A stretch of 64,000 bases of DNA, from the NCBI GenBank assembly GCA_965248135.1, contig CBDFIN010000008.1:1-64000 (forward strand), read 5' to 3'. The notes under the pieces are model-generated. The model was not told the DNA's origin and did no database searches. It saw only the letters and a list, made by a program, of their open reading frames with translations. Source of the stretch: SZUA-100 sp965248135 (lineage in GTDB: Bacteria > Pseudomonadota > Alphaproteobacteria > Rhizobiales > Rhizobiaceae). Below, piece after piece: positions 55,569 through 64,000 of the stretch. A program made the position numbers and the translations under genes. Position 1 is the stretch's first letter. Each line of letters starts with the position of its first letter.

Positions 55569-56494
55569 GCGAACAACCCATGTTCAACCGGGTGGCGTTG
55601 ATCGGCATCGGCCTGATAGGCTCGTCGATCTCCCATGTGGCAAGGCGCGAAGGTCTGGCGGGTTCAATCGCGGCCTCATCGCGCAGCGAGGCGACGCTTG
55701 CCCGGGCCAAGGAACTGGGCCTGGCCGAAAGCTATTCCACCAGCGCAGCCGATGCGGCGCGTCATGCCGACCTCATTATCCATTGTGCACCCGTGGGCGC
55801 CGGTGAAGCAATAGCCAGGGAAATTGCACCGGTGTTAAAACCCGGCGCCATTGTCACCGATGTCGGCTCGGTCAAGGTTTCCGTTATCAAACAGATGAAG
55901 CCGCACTTGCCACAAAACGTCCATTTTATCGCCGGGCACCCGGTGGCGGGCACCGAATATTCAGGACCGGATGCGGGTTTTGCCTCCCTGTTTGAAAATC
56001 GTTGGGTAATTTTGACGCCAGATGACGACGTTGACCCGCAGGCTTTGTCGCGGCTGACCGCTTTTTGGCGAAGTTGTGGTGCCAATGTCGAGTTGATGGA
56101 TGCAAGCCATCATGATCTTGTATTGGCCATTACCTCGCATATTCCACAGTTGATCTCCTACAATATCGTTGATACCGCAGCCAATCTGGAGACAGTTACC
56201 CAGTCTGAGGTGATGAAATATTCAGCCGGTGGTTTTCGCGATTTTACCCGGCTTGCAGCCTCTGATCCTACCATGTGGCGCGATGTCTATCTGCACAACA
56301 AGGATGCTGTGCTGGAAACACTGGCGCGGTTTTCTGAAGACCTGACCGCCATACAACGCGCCATTCGTTGGGGTGACGGTGAGACATTATTCAAAATCTT
56401 CACCCGAACGCGTCAGATCAGAAGAGACATTATCGCTGCCGGACAGGAAATCGATGCACCGAACTTCGGTCGCGATGTTGACACCAGTCCGTAA
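55565..56494 (+). CDS. tyrC: prephenate/arogenate dehydrogenase
   Basis: A protein of 309 residues if started at TTG 55565 (GGGAGCAGG lies five bases before it), or 304 from ATG 55580. The Rossmann motif VALIGIGLIGSSISHVARRE and VTDVGSVKVSVIKQM, HFIAGHPVAGTEYSGPDAGF and SHHDLVLAITSHIPQLISYN define a cyclohexadienyl dehydrogenase. It works with hisC in tyrosine synthesis, and the pair is common in alphaproteobacteria. Confidence 0.93.
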   Translation: MSEQPMFNRVALIGIGLIGSSISHVARREGLAGSIAASSRSEATLARAKELGLAESYSTSAADAARHADLIIHCAPVGAGEAIAREIAPVLKPGAIVTDVGSVKVSVIKQMKPHLPQNVHFIAGHPVAGTEYSGPDAGFASLFENRWVILTPDDDVDPQALSRLTAFWRSCGANVELMDASHHDLVLAITSHIPQLISYNIVDTAANLETVTQSEVMKYSAGGFRDFTRLAASDPTMWRDVYLHNKDAVLETLARFSEDLTAIQRAIRWGDGETLFKIFTRTRQIRRDIIAAGQEIDAPNFGRDVDTSP

Positions 56495-57134
56495 GTCTTG
56501 CCACCGTTGAGCTGTTTACCGATGGTTGGCAGGACGAACCGCTCTGGCAAGCCATGCCCGAGTGTAATTGCAGGGTTACAATTTTGTCGGTTTTCCATTC
56601 GACCGGCGATATTATGTATAGCATGATTACTTTAAAGTGATCATGGCTCATCAGGAGCGGACAGCGACCGGCGCCTTTGCGCCGCCCCCGCGGAGGCCCG
56701 GGTGTAGCCCAAAAATGGCCGTGAGCGAAAAAAGTACTGATCGGTTCATTTTGAAGGTATCCAGCTATATCACACTTATAGTCGTTCGCATGAGCCCTGA
56801 TGGTTTTGGCGTTAAGACTGTTTGTTTAGGTTAACGATTTACTAACAAAGGTCAATTTCTTACTCAGCAGCTTGTTTGAGTTGCGTTTTTGTCCAATCAG
56901 CCGCATGTAGATGTCGGTTGAACCGGACAATTGCATTTGCGTTACACGGTTTGACCCAATAAGAATCCCTGCGTCAAATCCGGGTCCGCCGCATTTCCCG
57001 GTAGCGCAGGGCGGCCGGCAGGTATTGGCATAAGTGCCTCCTCGTTACTTGGCTATATCGGCCGGCCATCCAATCATTTGCTTCAACCTTGCCAATATGG
57101 ATTGGATAAAAACCGGCGGCTGCAACGGTATCAA
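56495..57134. other. 640-base intergenic region with structured repeat R2
   Basis: It lies between the convergent tyrC and icd genes. Apart from R2 at 56615-56785, no gene or obvious terminator stands out; open frames here lack any family resemblance. Confidence 0.5.
56615..56785 (+). repeat. structured intergenic repeat R2 (copy 2)
   Basis: It shares with R1 (36888-37095) the blocks GTGATCATGGCTCATCAGGA, GACCGGCGCCTTTG, GGAGGCCCGGG, GGCCGTGAGCGAA and AGTACTGATCG. The hairpin CATGATTAC-TTTAAA-GTGATCATG is nearly perfect. A second hairpin, GGCGCCTTTGCGCC, follows, then GGGTGTAGCCC where R1 has CCGGGCAGCGCCCGG, so both copies keep pairing with different bases. Confidence 0.75.
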
Positions 57135-58346
57135 TTATCCCATGGCTTTTTGCAGGTTTTCTTCAACCTTATTGAGGAACCCGGTAGTCGACAGCCATTT
57201 TTGGTCTGGTCCGATCAACAGTGCCAAATCCTTGGTCATATGGCCAGACTCAACGGTCTCGATACAGACCCTTTCCAACGTGTCGGCAAACGCCGCCAGG
57301 GCATCATTACCATCCAGTTTAGCGCGATGGGTAAGGCCGCGGGACCAGGCAAATATCGATGCGATTGAATTGGTCGAAGTCTTTTCACCTTTTTGATGCT
57401 GCCGATAATGGCGGGTCACGGTGCCGTGGGCTGCTTCCGACTCGACCGTCTTGCCATCAGGGGTTGCAAGCACCGAAGTCATCAGGCCGAGCGAGCCGAA
57501 ACCCTGGGCCACAATATCCGACTGCACATCACCATCGTAGTTTTTACAGGCCCACACATAACCACCCGACCATTTGAGCGCGGCAGCGACCATATCGTCG
57601 ATCAGCCGATGCTCATACCACAGTTTGTTTTCTTCAAACTGCGCCTTGAATTCGTTCTCATAAACCTCTTCGAAAATATCCTTAAAGCGGCCATCATAGA
57701 TCTTCATGATGGTGTTTTTGGTCGACAGATAGACCGGCACCTTGCGCTGCAGACCATAATGAAACGAGGCACGGGCGAAGTCGTAGATCGAGGCGTCGAG
57801 ATTATACATGCCCATGGCGATGCCGGCCGAGGGGGTGTCAAACACATCGAATTCCTGTGTCTCGCCGTCCTCGCCGACAAATTTCATGGTCAGCTTGCCC
57901 TTGCCGGGAAAGCGGAAATCGGTGGCGCGATACTGGTCGCCAAAGGCGTGACGGCCGACGATGATCGGTTTGGTCCAGCCCGGCACCAGCCGCGGCACGT
58001 TTTTCATGATGATTGGTTCGCGGAAAATAACACCACCCAGAATATTACGAATGGTGCCATTGGGCGAGCGCCACATCTTCTTCAGACCGAACTCTTCAAC
58101 CCGAGCCTCGTCCGGAGTGATGGTGGCACACTTGATTCCGACCCCATGATTCTTGATGGCATTGGCCGCATCTATGGTGATCTGGTCGTCGGTGGAGTCG
58201 CGCGATTCAATACCGAGATCATAATATTCAAGGTCGATATCAAGGAATGGATAGATCAGCTTATCCTTGATTAGTTGCCATATGATCCGTGTCATCTCAT
58301 CGCCGTCGAGTTCGACGACAGGATTGGTGACCTTGATTTTTTGCAT
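57135..58346 (-). CDS. icd: isocitrate dehydrogenase, NADP-dependent
   Basis: A protein of 403 residues from ATG 58346 (MQKIKVTNPVVELDGDEMTR). It is the eukaryote-like type II NADP enzyme: KCATITPDEARVEEFGLKKM, SPNGTIRNILGGVIFREPII, the active-site block DMVAAALKWSGGYVWACKNY and ESEAAHGTVTRHYRQHQKGE. It catalyses oxidative decarboxylation of isocitrate in the TCA cycle. Confidence 0.96.
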   Translation of the reverse strand: MQKIKVTNPVVELDGDEMTRIIWQLIKDKLIYPFLDIDLEYYDLGIESRDSTDDQITIDAANAIKNHGVGIKCATITPDEARVEEFGLKKMWRSPNGTIRNILGGVIFREPIIMKNVPRLVPGWTKPIIVGRHAFGDQYRATDFRFPGKGKLTMKFVGEDGETQEFDVFDTPSAGIAMGMYNLDASIYDFARASFHYGLQRKVPVYLSTKNTIMKIYDGRFKDIFEEVYENEFKAQFEENKLWYEHRLIDDMVAAALKWSGGYVWACKNYDGDVQSDIVAQGFGSLGLMTSVLATPDGKTVESEAAHGTVTRHYRQHQKGEKTSTNSIASIFAWSRGLTHRAKLDGNDALAAFADTLERVCIETVESGHMTKDLALLIGPDQKWLSTTGFLNKVEENLQKAMG

Positions 58347-58650
58347 GGGTGTTACCTTTGAACGGTTTTGGTTGAAACTAGAGGGCCACTTGACGAGCGC
58401 GCGGCAGGGATATTGACATAATGATCTATAGCACCGCTGCAAAGTGTGGCAAATAGGACATTATCGTGTTTCAGAATGCATAAGGAAATCCGGCAGCAGG
58501 TTTTTACTCCAAGCTGCCGGCTAATTCAGACTTGGATGACCAACGAGCCATAGAATTCTGTTCAAAGGCAGAATAAAGCTGGTGCCCTCGAAATGAGGGG
58601 CGTCGATAGCATGCCGAAGGATTTCGGCTTTTCAATATTGATTTTCTCTG
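58347..58650. other. intergenic region upstream of icd
   Basis: 304 bases between icd and the end of the PLP enzyme gene. It holds the icd promoter region and one hairpin, CCGGCAGC (58490-58497) with GCTGCCGG (58513-58520). The hairpin is not followed by a T-run on the minus strand, so it is not a clear terminator. Confidence 0.45.
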
Positions 58651-60183
58651 TTAGCCGTTAAAATCATCAATCATAGCATCCCAGACCGCAACGAGATCCA
58701 TAAGCCCATCCCAAAATGACTGGTCGCTGCGGCGATCAAAATCTTCAAGCGGAATTCCCTGCTGCTCGACCCAGGTATAATAGCCGAGATTGAATATGCG
58801 CTGGCGCTGGATTCGGTCAAGCTCGATCATATGATCGGTGGCGGTGCCAAGCAGGTATCGCCCAAAGGCTTCGGCGGCGGAAATCTCATCAAAATTGCCG
58901 GAAAAATATTTCTTTTCGGCCAAGGCCAGCTCGGTCTGATAAAGATTAGCGCCATCGGTCGCAACCGTGAGTACCACGTCATTTGAAGTCAGATCCATAT
59001 ATTTGGCATATTTGATCGCGCCCAGAATATTGGCAATCGATGAAAGGCCGAATTCACCCAGACCGGCAATTAGCTGTTGGCCGAAACCACGGTTATTTCG
59101 CAGATAATTTCGACCGGTTGTGGTGTTGAACACCAGGTTGAGACCATCACATGCGGCATCGGAAACGCCAATGACAAAATCGCTGCCCATGACGTTATGG
59201 ATCAACGGCACGTGTTTGTCGCCGATGCCCTGAATATTGTGCTCGCCGTAGCCGTTATAGAGCAGTGTCGGGCACTCGGTCGCCTCAACCACACAGGTGT
59301 GGGTGCCATGCAATTGCTTAAGATGGTCGCCAGCAGCAAGCGTGCCGGCCGAGCCGGAGGCTGAGACAAAGGCTCTGGCATGGAGATTTCGCCCGGCATT
59401 TACCGCATCGAATATTCGCGCCATCGCCGGCCCGGTGACAGCACGGTGGGTTATGTAGTTACCATACTCGGCAAACTGGTTGAGGATCAGATTTTCCGGG
59501 TCCTTGGCCAACTCGTGACATGCGTCATAGATCTCCTTGACATTGCTTTCGGTTCCCGGCGTCCGATAAATATCAGCAGGATCGCTCAACCATTGTTCCA
59601 GCCAATTGAAGCGCTCCTGGCTCATGCCTTGTGGCAATACCGCCATCGACCGGCAACCGAGCAAATTGGCAATCGCGACACCGCCACGGCAATAATTTCC
59701 GGTCGAAGGCCAAATCGCCCGATGCCGGCTTGCATCGAAGCGGCCAGACATAAGCCTGGGTATCAGGCAGCCATAGGCAGCCAGAACCTTGTGGGCATTG
59801 ATCATCGGGAAGGTATTGCCCAGCGCCACCACGATCTTTGCCCTAACACCGGTCAGTTCCTCGCCCAGAACAATGTGTTGTGGCGTTGCGACCAGGGTGC
59901 GGCGGTCAGCACCATTATGCCAGTGCACCCGAAAGAGATTTCTTGCATCCGGCAAATTCGGATCGGCAGCGGCAATTTCTTCCGCCTTGGCAGCAAGACG
60001 CGCTGGCGGATCGGCAAGTTCTGCAATACGCGGCAGAACCACGCCGGCCTGGCGCAGTTTTTCGACATTTCGCTGATAGGCGTCGTGATCTACAATCTCG
60101 CGTTCCAGGCCTGGTGTCATGCGATTTCCCTTTATTGCCGGCACTCGTGACGATGCGCTGTTTTTGTCTCTGCGGTTTGCCAT
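58651..60183 (-). CDS. PLP-dependent enzyme of the cysteine synthase type
   Basis: A protein of 510 residues, longer than standard cysteine synthases. The fold-type II features are IVVALGNTFPMINAHKVLAA (probable PLP Lys in HKVLAA), WPSTGNYCRGGVAIANLLG (substrate-binding loop) and SASGSAGTLAAGDHLKQLHG (phosphate loop). The substrate is not known. It lies beside a decayed amino-acid ABC transporter and a divergent Lrp regulator, which suggests amino-acid breakdown. Confidence 0.82.
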   Translation of the reverse strand: MANRRDKNSASSRVPAIKGNRMTPGLEREIVDHDAYQRNVEKLRQAGVVLPRIAELADPPARLAAKAEEIAAADPNLPDARNLFRVHWHNGADRRTLVATPQHIVLGEELTGVRAKIVVALGNTFPMINAHKVLAAYGCLIPRLMSGRFDASRHRAIWPSTGNYCRGGVAIANLLGCRSMAVLPQGMSQERFNWLEQWLSDPADIYRTPGTESNVKEIYDACHELAKDPENLILNQFAEYGNYITHRAVTGPAMARIFDAVNAGRNLHARAFVSASGSAGTLAAGDHLKQLHGTHTCVVEATECPTLLYNGYGEHNIQGIGDKHVPLIHNVMGSDFVIGVSDAACDGLNLVFNTTTGRNYLRNNRGFGQQLIAGLGEFGLSSIANILGAIKYAKYMDLTSNDVVLTVATDGANLYQTELALAEKKYFSGNFDEISAAEAFGRYLLGTATDHMIELDRIQRQRIFNLGYYTWVEQQGIPLEDFDRRSDQSFWDGLMDLVAVWDAMIDDFNG

Positions 60184-60221
60184 CTGGAAATTCGGAAACC
60201 GATTTTAACTTCGGATTTTGG

Positions 60222-60446
60222 TTAGTATTCAGGCTTGTACTTATTCTTCAGCCTCACTGCAATCATTGCTGCAGGAATAGAAACGAGGAGGAAGAAAAAA
60301 CCGACCAGTGTCTTCGGTTCGAGGTACTTGTAGTGACTGTCGCTATAAATATTTGCGGCGTTAAACAGCTCCACCGTGGTGATGGCCGAAAGCGGCGACG
60401 TTTCCTGGAACATGGTAATGATCCTTTTTGTCTTGCAATCCAACAA
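60222..60446 (-). pseudogene. amino-acid ABC permease, C-terminal fragment
   Basis: Only about 62 residues of a permease remain: ETSPLSAITTVELFNAANIY and the last membrane segment LVGFFFLLVSIPAAMIAVRL. The rest is gone, and its 5' end overlaps the fragment of the ATPase gene. The sequence is typical of polar amino-acid transporter permeases. Confidence 0.75.
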
Positions 60447-60723
60447 GCGCCATCAATTCGTCGGCTTTTTGCCGGGCGTCCGGTTTGCTGGTTTTGTTGA
60501 TCAGCACCTGCGGCTGAACGATATTGGCAACGCCGCTGTCTATGGTCTCCAGTATCAATAAAATACGCAAGATGGTGGTTTTGCCCGAACCACTTGGCCC
60601 GATAAGAGCCAGCTTTTCCCCCGCCCTGACCTGCAAGTTAAGTTGATCGAGTACCTTCAAGTCGCCAAACGACTTTGAGACGGCCTGTAATTCCACAATA
60701 TTGTCAGCGGTAGTGTCAGTCAT
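60361..60723 (-). pseudogene. amino-acid ABC transporter ATPase, truncated
   Basis: About 105 residues are recognisable: AVSKSFGDLKVLDQLNLQVR and Walker A LIGPSGSGKTTILRILLILE, then QKADELMALVGLQDKKDHY. The signature LSGGQ, Walker B and all later parts are deleted, and the frame runs into the permease remnant. A transport operon has been lost here by deletion. Confidence 0.8.
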
Positions 60724-60939
60724 GCCCGATCACATAAGAAATGATTATCCCCGATTGCCAGCAAACATCCTGCTGCGCTTCCAACCAGGCTCTTGCGACA
60801 AGGTTCAACCCTGGTTGGTCGACGCTTTCGCACACGGTGTTGCGGCCAGAAAACTGGCCATTGTACCAGCTTTCGATAATCAGCATACAGCTAAAAATCA
60901 AGCCATGTATATCGTTTTTTATCAAAATATGAGTGTATT

Positions 60940-60974
60940 TTGCAAATTCGAGGAAAATTTGATATAATCAGCTC
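60940..60974 (+). promoter_or_regulatory. sigma70-type promoter of the Lrp gene
   Basis: TTGCAA (60940-60945), a 17-base spacer and a perfect TATAAT (60963-60968). Transcription would start at or within a base or two of the ATG at 60975, so the mRNA is probably leaderless. There is no Shine-Dalgarno. Confidence 0.65.
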
Positions 60975-61436
60975 ATGAACAACCTTGACACAATCGACCG
61001 ATCGATCCTGCGCTTACTGCAGGAAAATTCCCGTTTACGGCTGGAGGTCCTGGCCGCTGAAATAGGCTCATCAGTCGCCACCGTTCAACGCCGGATCAAG
61101 GCGATGAAAGATTCCGGTGTGATTTTGAAAGAAATGCTGGTGGTCGCGCCAGATGAGGTCGACTTCGCCATGAGCTTTATTATTCTTGTCGAACTGGAGC
61201 GTGAACGGCTCGACCAGCTTGACGCTTTTCGCCGAAAAGCCCGCTCAGAGGCACAGGTTCAACAATGTTATTACATTACCGGCGAAGCCGATTTTGCCCT
61301 GGTTGCGATCGCCAAGGATATGCATGATTACCAGTTGTTGACACAGCGATTGTTTTTTGAAGATACCAATATCAAGAGATTTCGTACTTCAGTAGTGTTG
61401 GACCGAACCAAGGTTGGCATGACGGTTCCCCTATAG
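60975..61436 (+). CDS. Lrp/AsnC-family transcriptional regulator
   Basis: A protein of 153 residues. The N-terminal helix-turn-helix (LRLEVLAAEIGSSVATVQRR) and the RAM effector domain (EAQVQQCYYITGEADFALVA) are complete. It is divergent from the decayed transporter and the PLP enzyme and probably senses an amino acid to control them. The promoter indicates a leaderless mRNA. Confidence 0.93.
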   Translation: MNNLDTIDRSILRLLQENSRLRLEVLAAEIGSSVATVQRRIKAMKDSGVILKEMLVVAPDEVDFAMSFIILVELERERLDQLDAFRRKARSEAQVQQCYYITGEADFALVAIAKDMHDYQLLTQRLFFEDTNIKRFRTSVVLDRTKVGMTVPL

Positions 61437-61441
61437 AAGAC

Positions 61442-61708
61442 CTAGTGCGTGTCGCGCCTAATCAGGTTCATTTGATGGAGTCAAATCAGTTCACTCTGCT
61501 AGGCGCGAATAGCAGAGCGATACCGGTATCGGTCAAGTTTCGCAACAAAGCAGATGGGCTGATCTGACCCACCGAAGGCCGGTTTTTCGCGCTTTCTGGA
61601 CGTTGTTACGCTCCACTTGTGGTCGGCCAGACCACGGCGTGAACCGTGCCTCGCCAGCAAACGCGAAAATTCGGTCAAATGATTCTGATTAGGCGCGACA
61701 CGCACTAG
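61442..61708. repeat. 267-base family element 2 with 34-base terminal inverted repeats
   Basis: The ends CTAGTGCGTGTCGCGCCTAA and its complement extend to 34 bases with two mismatches. The core CCACCGAAGGCCGG and GGACGTTGTTACGC (about 61570-61612) is the reverse complement of that of element 1 (49608-49875). An inner hairpin, CTCTGCTA to TAGCAGAG, lies next to the left end. It begins six bases after the Lrp stop. Confidence 0.85.
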
Positions 61709-61926
61709 CCTGGCCGGGGCAACCATATTATTGAACCCTTGGGTCATCAAAACGGCGATTTGGTGCTGGTTTTGGCGGTGAATTGTTGACTTTTGCGGTT
61801 TGATTGCTTATCGCAACGCCACACGTACCGCCAGCGCCTTGCGATCAACTTGCTTTCGCCTTGATTGCCGAGACGCCGCCCAAAACGGGCATTTATGCGG
61901 ACCTACTGATAGAGCCTCAATTTTAG

Positions 61927-63363
61927 ATGAAATTTACCGACCTGGGCCTGAGCCCGAAAGTACTGGCCGCGGTTGAAGCGGCAGGATATCTAGAACCCAC
62001 CCCGATCCAGGCGCAAGCCATCCCCCACGTACTTGAGCACCGTGATGTTTTGGGCATTGCCCAGACCGGCACCGGCAAGACGGCCGGCTTTGTCTTGCCG
62101 ATGTTGACGCTGACGGAAAAGGGCCGGGCGCGGGCCCGTATGCCGCGCACGCTGATCTTGGAGCCGACGCGGGAACTGGCCGCCCAGGTGGAGGAAAATT
62201 TCAACAAATACGGTATTAATCACAAATTGAATGTGGCGCTTTTGATTGGCGGGGTATCGTTTGACGAGCAAATGCGCAAACTTGACCGTGGCGCCGATGT
62301 GCTGATTGCCACGCCGGGCCGGTTGCTTGATCTGTTTGAACGTGGCCGCATCTTGATGAACGGGGTGGAAATCCTGGTTATCGACGAGGCCGACCGGATG
62401 CTGGATATGGGTTTCATTCCCGATATCGAACGCATTGCCAGGCTTATTCCGTTCACCCGCCAGACCTTGTTTTTCTCCGCCACCATGCCGGCGGAGATCC
62501 AGAAGCTGGCGGACCAGTTTTTGCAGAACCCGGTCGAGATTTCGGTCGATGCGGCGGCAATGGCGGCAGAAACGGTGACCCAGCGGTTGGTCTCTTCACC
62601 GAACAAGCCGTTTGAAAAGCGCGCCGTGTTGCGCGGCTTGATCGACAATGCGCCAAAGATGAAGAACGCCATTATATTCTGCAATCGCAAGCGCGATGTG
62701 GCGACGCTGTTTCGCTCGCTGGAAAAGCACCAATATTCGGCTGGCGCGCTGCATGGTGACATGGACCAGCGTTCGCGCACCACCATGTTGGGCCGGTTTC
62801 GCGATGGCGAGGTTGCCATATTGGTGGCGAGCGACGTGGCAGCGCGGGGGCTTGATATTCCCGATGTCAGCCACGTGTTTAACTATGATGTGCCGACCCA
62901 TGCGGAGGATTATATCCACCGTATTGGCCGCACCGGCCGGGCCGGACGCCAGGGCGACGCCTTGACCATCGTTACTGCGGCCGAGAAGCGCTATATCCAG
63001 GATATCGAAAAGCTGATTGGCAGGGCGATTGAGTGGCAGGGCAAGGCGCAATCAAGCGAGGAACAATCGAGTAAAGAGGCGCCACGCAAGAAAGGGTCGC
63101 GCAAGCCGGTTGAAAAAGCAAAAACCGCATCGCCGAAAAAAACCGCCGCCAAAGAGCCCGTTGCAGCAAGTGAAGAAATCGCCAATAGCGCCATAACGCC
63201 GCCGGTCTTTGCCAAGCCCTCTGCATCATCAAAACCCCGCCCGTCCCGCCGCCAAACCAAGACGAGCGCTACACCCGAGGGCATGGGCGATCACGTGCCG
63301 GCCTTCATGCTGCGCTCAACCAGACCGCAAAAACCCGCCAAAGAGGCCGAAGAAACGATGTGA
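61927..63363 (+). CDS. DEAD-box ATP-dependent RNA helicase, RhlE type
   Basis: A protein of 478 residues with all motifs: Q motif (LEPTPIQAQAIP), GIAQTGTGKTAGFVLPML, PTRELAAQ, TPGRLLDLFE, DEADRMLDMGF, FSATMP and YIHRIGRTGRAGRQG. The C-terminal 110 residues are Lys/Ser/Pro-rich and disordered (KKGSRKPVEKAKTASPKKTA), as in RNA-binding tails of this subfamily. It is likely to act in ribosome assembly or RNA decay, particularly in the cold. Confidence 0.93.
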   Translation: MKFTDLGLSPKVLAAVEAAGYLEPTPIQAQAIPHVLEHRDVLGIAQTGTGKTAGFVLPMLTLTEKGRARARMPRTLILEPTRELAAQVEENFNKYGINHKLNVALLIGGVSFDEQMRKLDRGADVLIATPGRLLDLFERGRILMNGVEILVIDEADRMLDMGFIPDIERIARLIPFTRQTLFFSATMPAEIQKLADQFLQNPVEISVDAAAMAAETVTQRLVSSPNKPFEKRAVLRGLIDNAPKMKNAIIFCNRKRDVATLFRSLEKHQYSAGALHGDMDQRSRTTMLGRFRDGEVAILVASDVAARGLDIPDVSHVFNYDVPTHAEDYIHRIGRTGRAGRQGDALTIVTAAEKRYIQDIEKLIGRAIEWQGKAQSSEEQSSKEAPRKKGSRKPVEKAKTASPKKTAAKEPVAASEEIANSAITPPVFAKPSASSKPRPSRRQTKTSATPEGMGDHVPAFMLRSTRPQKPAKEAEETM

Positions 63364-63393
63364 TTTTTGGGAGTGGCGCGGCATTATATGGGC

Positions 63394-63416
63394 TAAAATT
63401 TACTTCCCTTGGTATT
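63394..63416. repeat. solitary terminal repeat of the 267-base family
   Basis: TTTACTTCCCTTGGTATTAA matches the right end of element 1 (TTAACTTCCCTTGGTATAA). No partner end is found nearby, so this is a relic or an internal deletion product, between the helicase and the next gene. Confidence 0.6.
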
Positions 63417-63427
63417 AAACCCGCACT

Positions 63428-64000
63428 ATGAGCAAACCTGCAATCAAAGGCGTTGTCGCCGCCGGACACCGGCGAACCGCAGAAGCCGCAGAAGAAATCC
63501 TTCACGCCGGCGGCACTGCCGTTGATGCAGCCATTGCGGCGCTTGTTATGGCCTGCGTTTGTGAACCCGTGCTAGCCTCCCCTGGTGGCGGCGGTTTTGC
63601 CATGGTGCGCGATGGATCGACCGGCGACATATCGCTGATTGACTTTTTTCCTCAAACCCCGCTGCAGCGCCGTCAGTCCGGTAAAACCGGTGTTTATAAG
63701 ATCATTGCCGATTTCGGCGCCGCGACCCAGGCCTTTCACATCGGTCCCGCCACCTCAGCAACACCCGGCTTTAGTAGCGGTATAGCTATGCTGCACCAAA
63801 AGGGCGGGTCAATAAAATTGGCCGATTTGTTTTTACCGGCGATCAAGGCGGCACGCGACGGCATAAAAATCACCCCGTTTCAACACTATCTGGCCACTGT
63901 CGTGCAGCCGATCCTCACCGCCACGCCATCAGCATCGAAACTGTTTACATCGCAAGGCGAAATGTTGGCCGTTGGCAATGTATTCAAGAACCCCGGATTG
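63428..64000 (+). CDS. gamma-glutamyltransferase, 5' part (runs off the window)
   Basis: From ATG 63428 the first 191 residues are seen: MSKPAIKGVVAAGHRRTAEA, AAEEILHAGGTAVDAAIAAL and VLASPGGGGFAMVRDGSTGD are the N-terminal blocks of the Ggt family. The autocatalytic Thr lies beyond the window end. It hydrolyses or transfers the gamma-glutamyl group of glutathione-like peptides. No signal peptide is visible, unlike the periplasmic forms. Confidence 0.85.
   Translation, partial: MSKPAIKGVVAAGHRRTAEAAEEILHAGGTAVDAAIAALVMACVCEPVLASPGGGGFAMVRDGSTGDISLIDFFPQTPLQRRQSGKTGVYKIIADFGAATQAFHIGPATSATPGFSSGIAMLHQKGGSIKLADLFLPAIKAARDGIKITPFQHYLATVVQPILTATPSASKLFTSQGEMLAVGNVFKNPGL

Noticed and set aside
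56637..56834. Short open frame in R2 with a similar frame in R1 (AVSEKSTDR)
   Set aside because: The frames share a stretch only because the repeats share DNA; starts and ends differ and no ribosome site is seen.
58490..58520. Hairpin as terminator of the PLP enzyme gene
   Set aside because: It lies 130 bases past the stop and has no T-run on the minus strand.
1..64000. CRISPR arrays or rRNA genes
   Set aside because: No regularly spaced direct repeats or rRNA-like blocks were found on either strand.

Overview
The window is bacterial chromosome, most likely from an alphaproteobacterium of the Hyphomicrobiales (Rhizobiales) type. This is inferred from the hemC-hemD-Mic60-hemY cluster, zapE, ttcA, the AprI/Inh lipoprotein, the sarcosine dehydrogenase-like oxidase and general codon style. 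No rRNA or other decisive species marker is present.

Positions 1-8218 are a graveyard of insertion sequences: an IS630 with a frame break at an A7 run, an ISAs1 copy with intact transposase inserted just upstream of an endonuclease/exonuclease/phosphatase gene, a decayed second ISAs1, an IS30 remnant and a degenerate IS21. Positions about 8219-24343 are a visibly AT-richer integrated element of conjugative type. It ends at a tRNA-Ser(CGA) gene, next to a tyrosine integrase. It holds a Fic protein, several unknown small proteins, an ArdC-like antirestriction gene, a VirD4/TraG-type ATPase remnant, a replication-relaxation protein and a large serine recombinase. Insertions of IS30, IS21, IS3 and IS630 have broken it. 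Three of its genes share a repeated, foldable leader of about 120 bases, and most of its genes lack a clear Shine-Dalgarno sequence.

Positions 24434-64000 are mostly ordinary chromosome. In order: a second, translation-identical ISAs1, AprI/Inh lipoprotein, zapE, a D-Ala-D-Ala carboxypeptidase, a CobW GTPase, fadD, a DUF924 protein, a polysaccharide flippase with an overlapping acetyltransferase, ttcA, rpsD, murI, trmJ, a TfoX-like protein, a YghU glutathione transferase, the heme cluster, tsaD-gpsA, an EVE protein, a LysE exporter, an aminoglycoside/choline-kinase-like phosphotransferase, the sarcosine dehydrogenase-like protein, a methyltransferase, hisC-tyrC, icd, a PLP enzyme next to a decayed amino-acid ABC transporter and an Lrp regulator, a DEAD-box helicase and the start of a gamma-glutamyltransferase.

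The intergenic DNA carries at least three families of small repeats: CTAG-bounded hairpin mosaics that sit on gene stop codons, a family of about 267 bases with long terminal inverted repeats and a shared core, and a roughly 160-200 base structured repeat present twice. The most interesting signal is the repeated leader of the integrated element. It covaries as a hairpin and stands before an antirestriction gene and two unknown genes, which suggests single-stranded-DNA promoters of a conjugative leading region.
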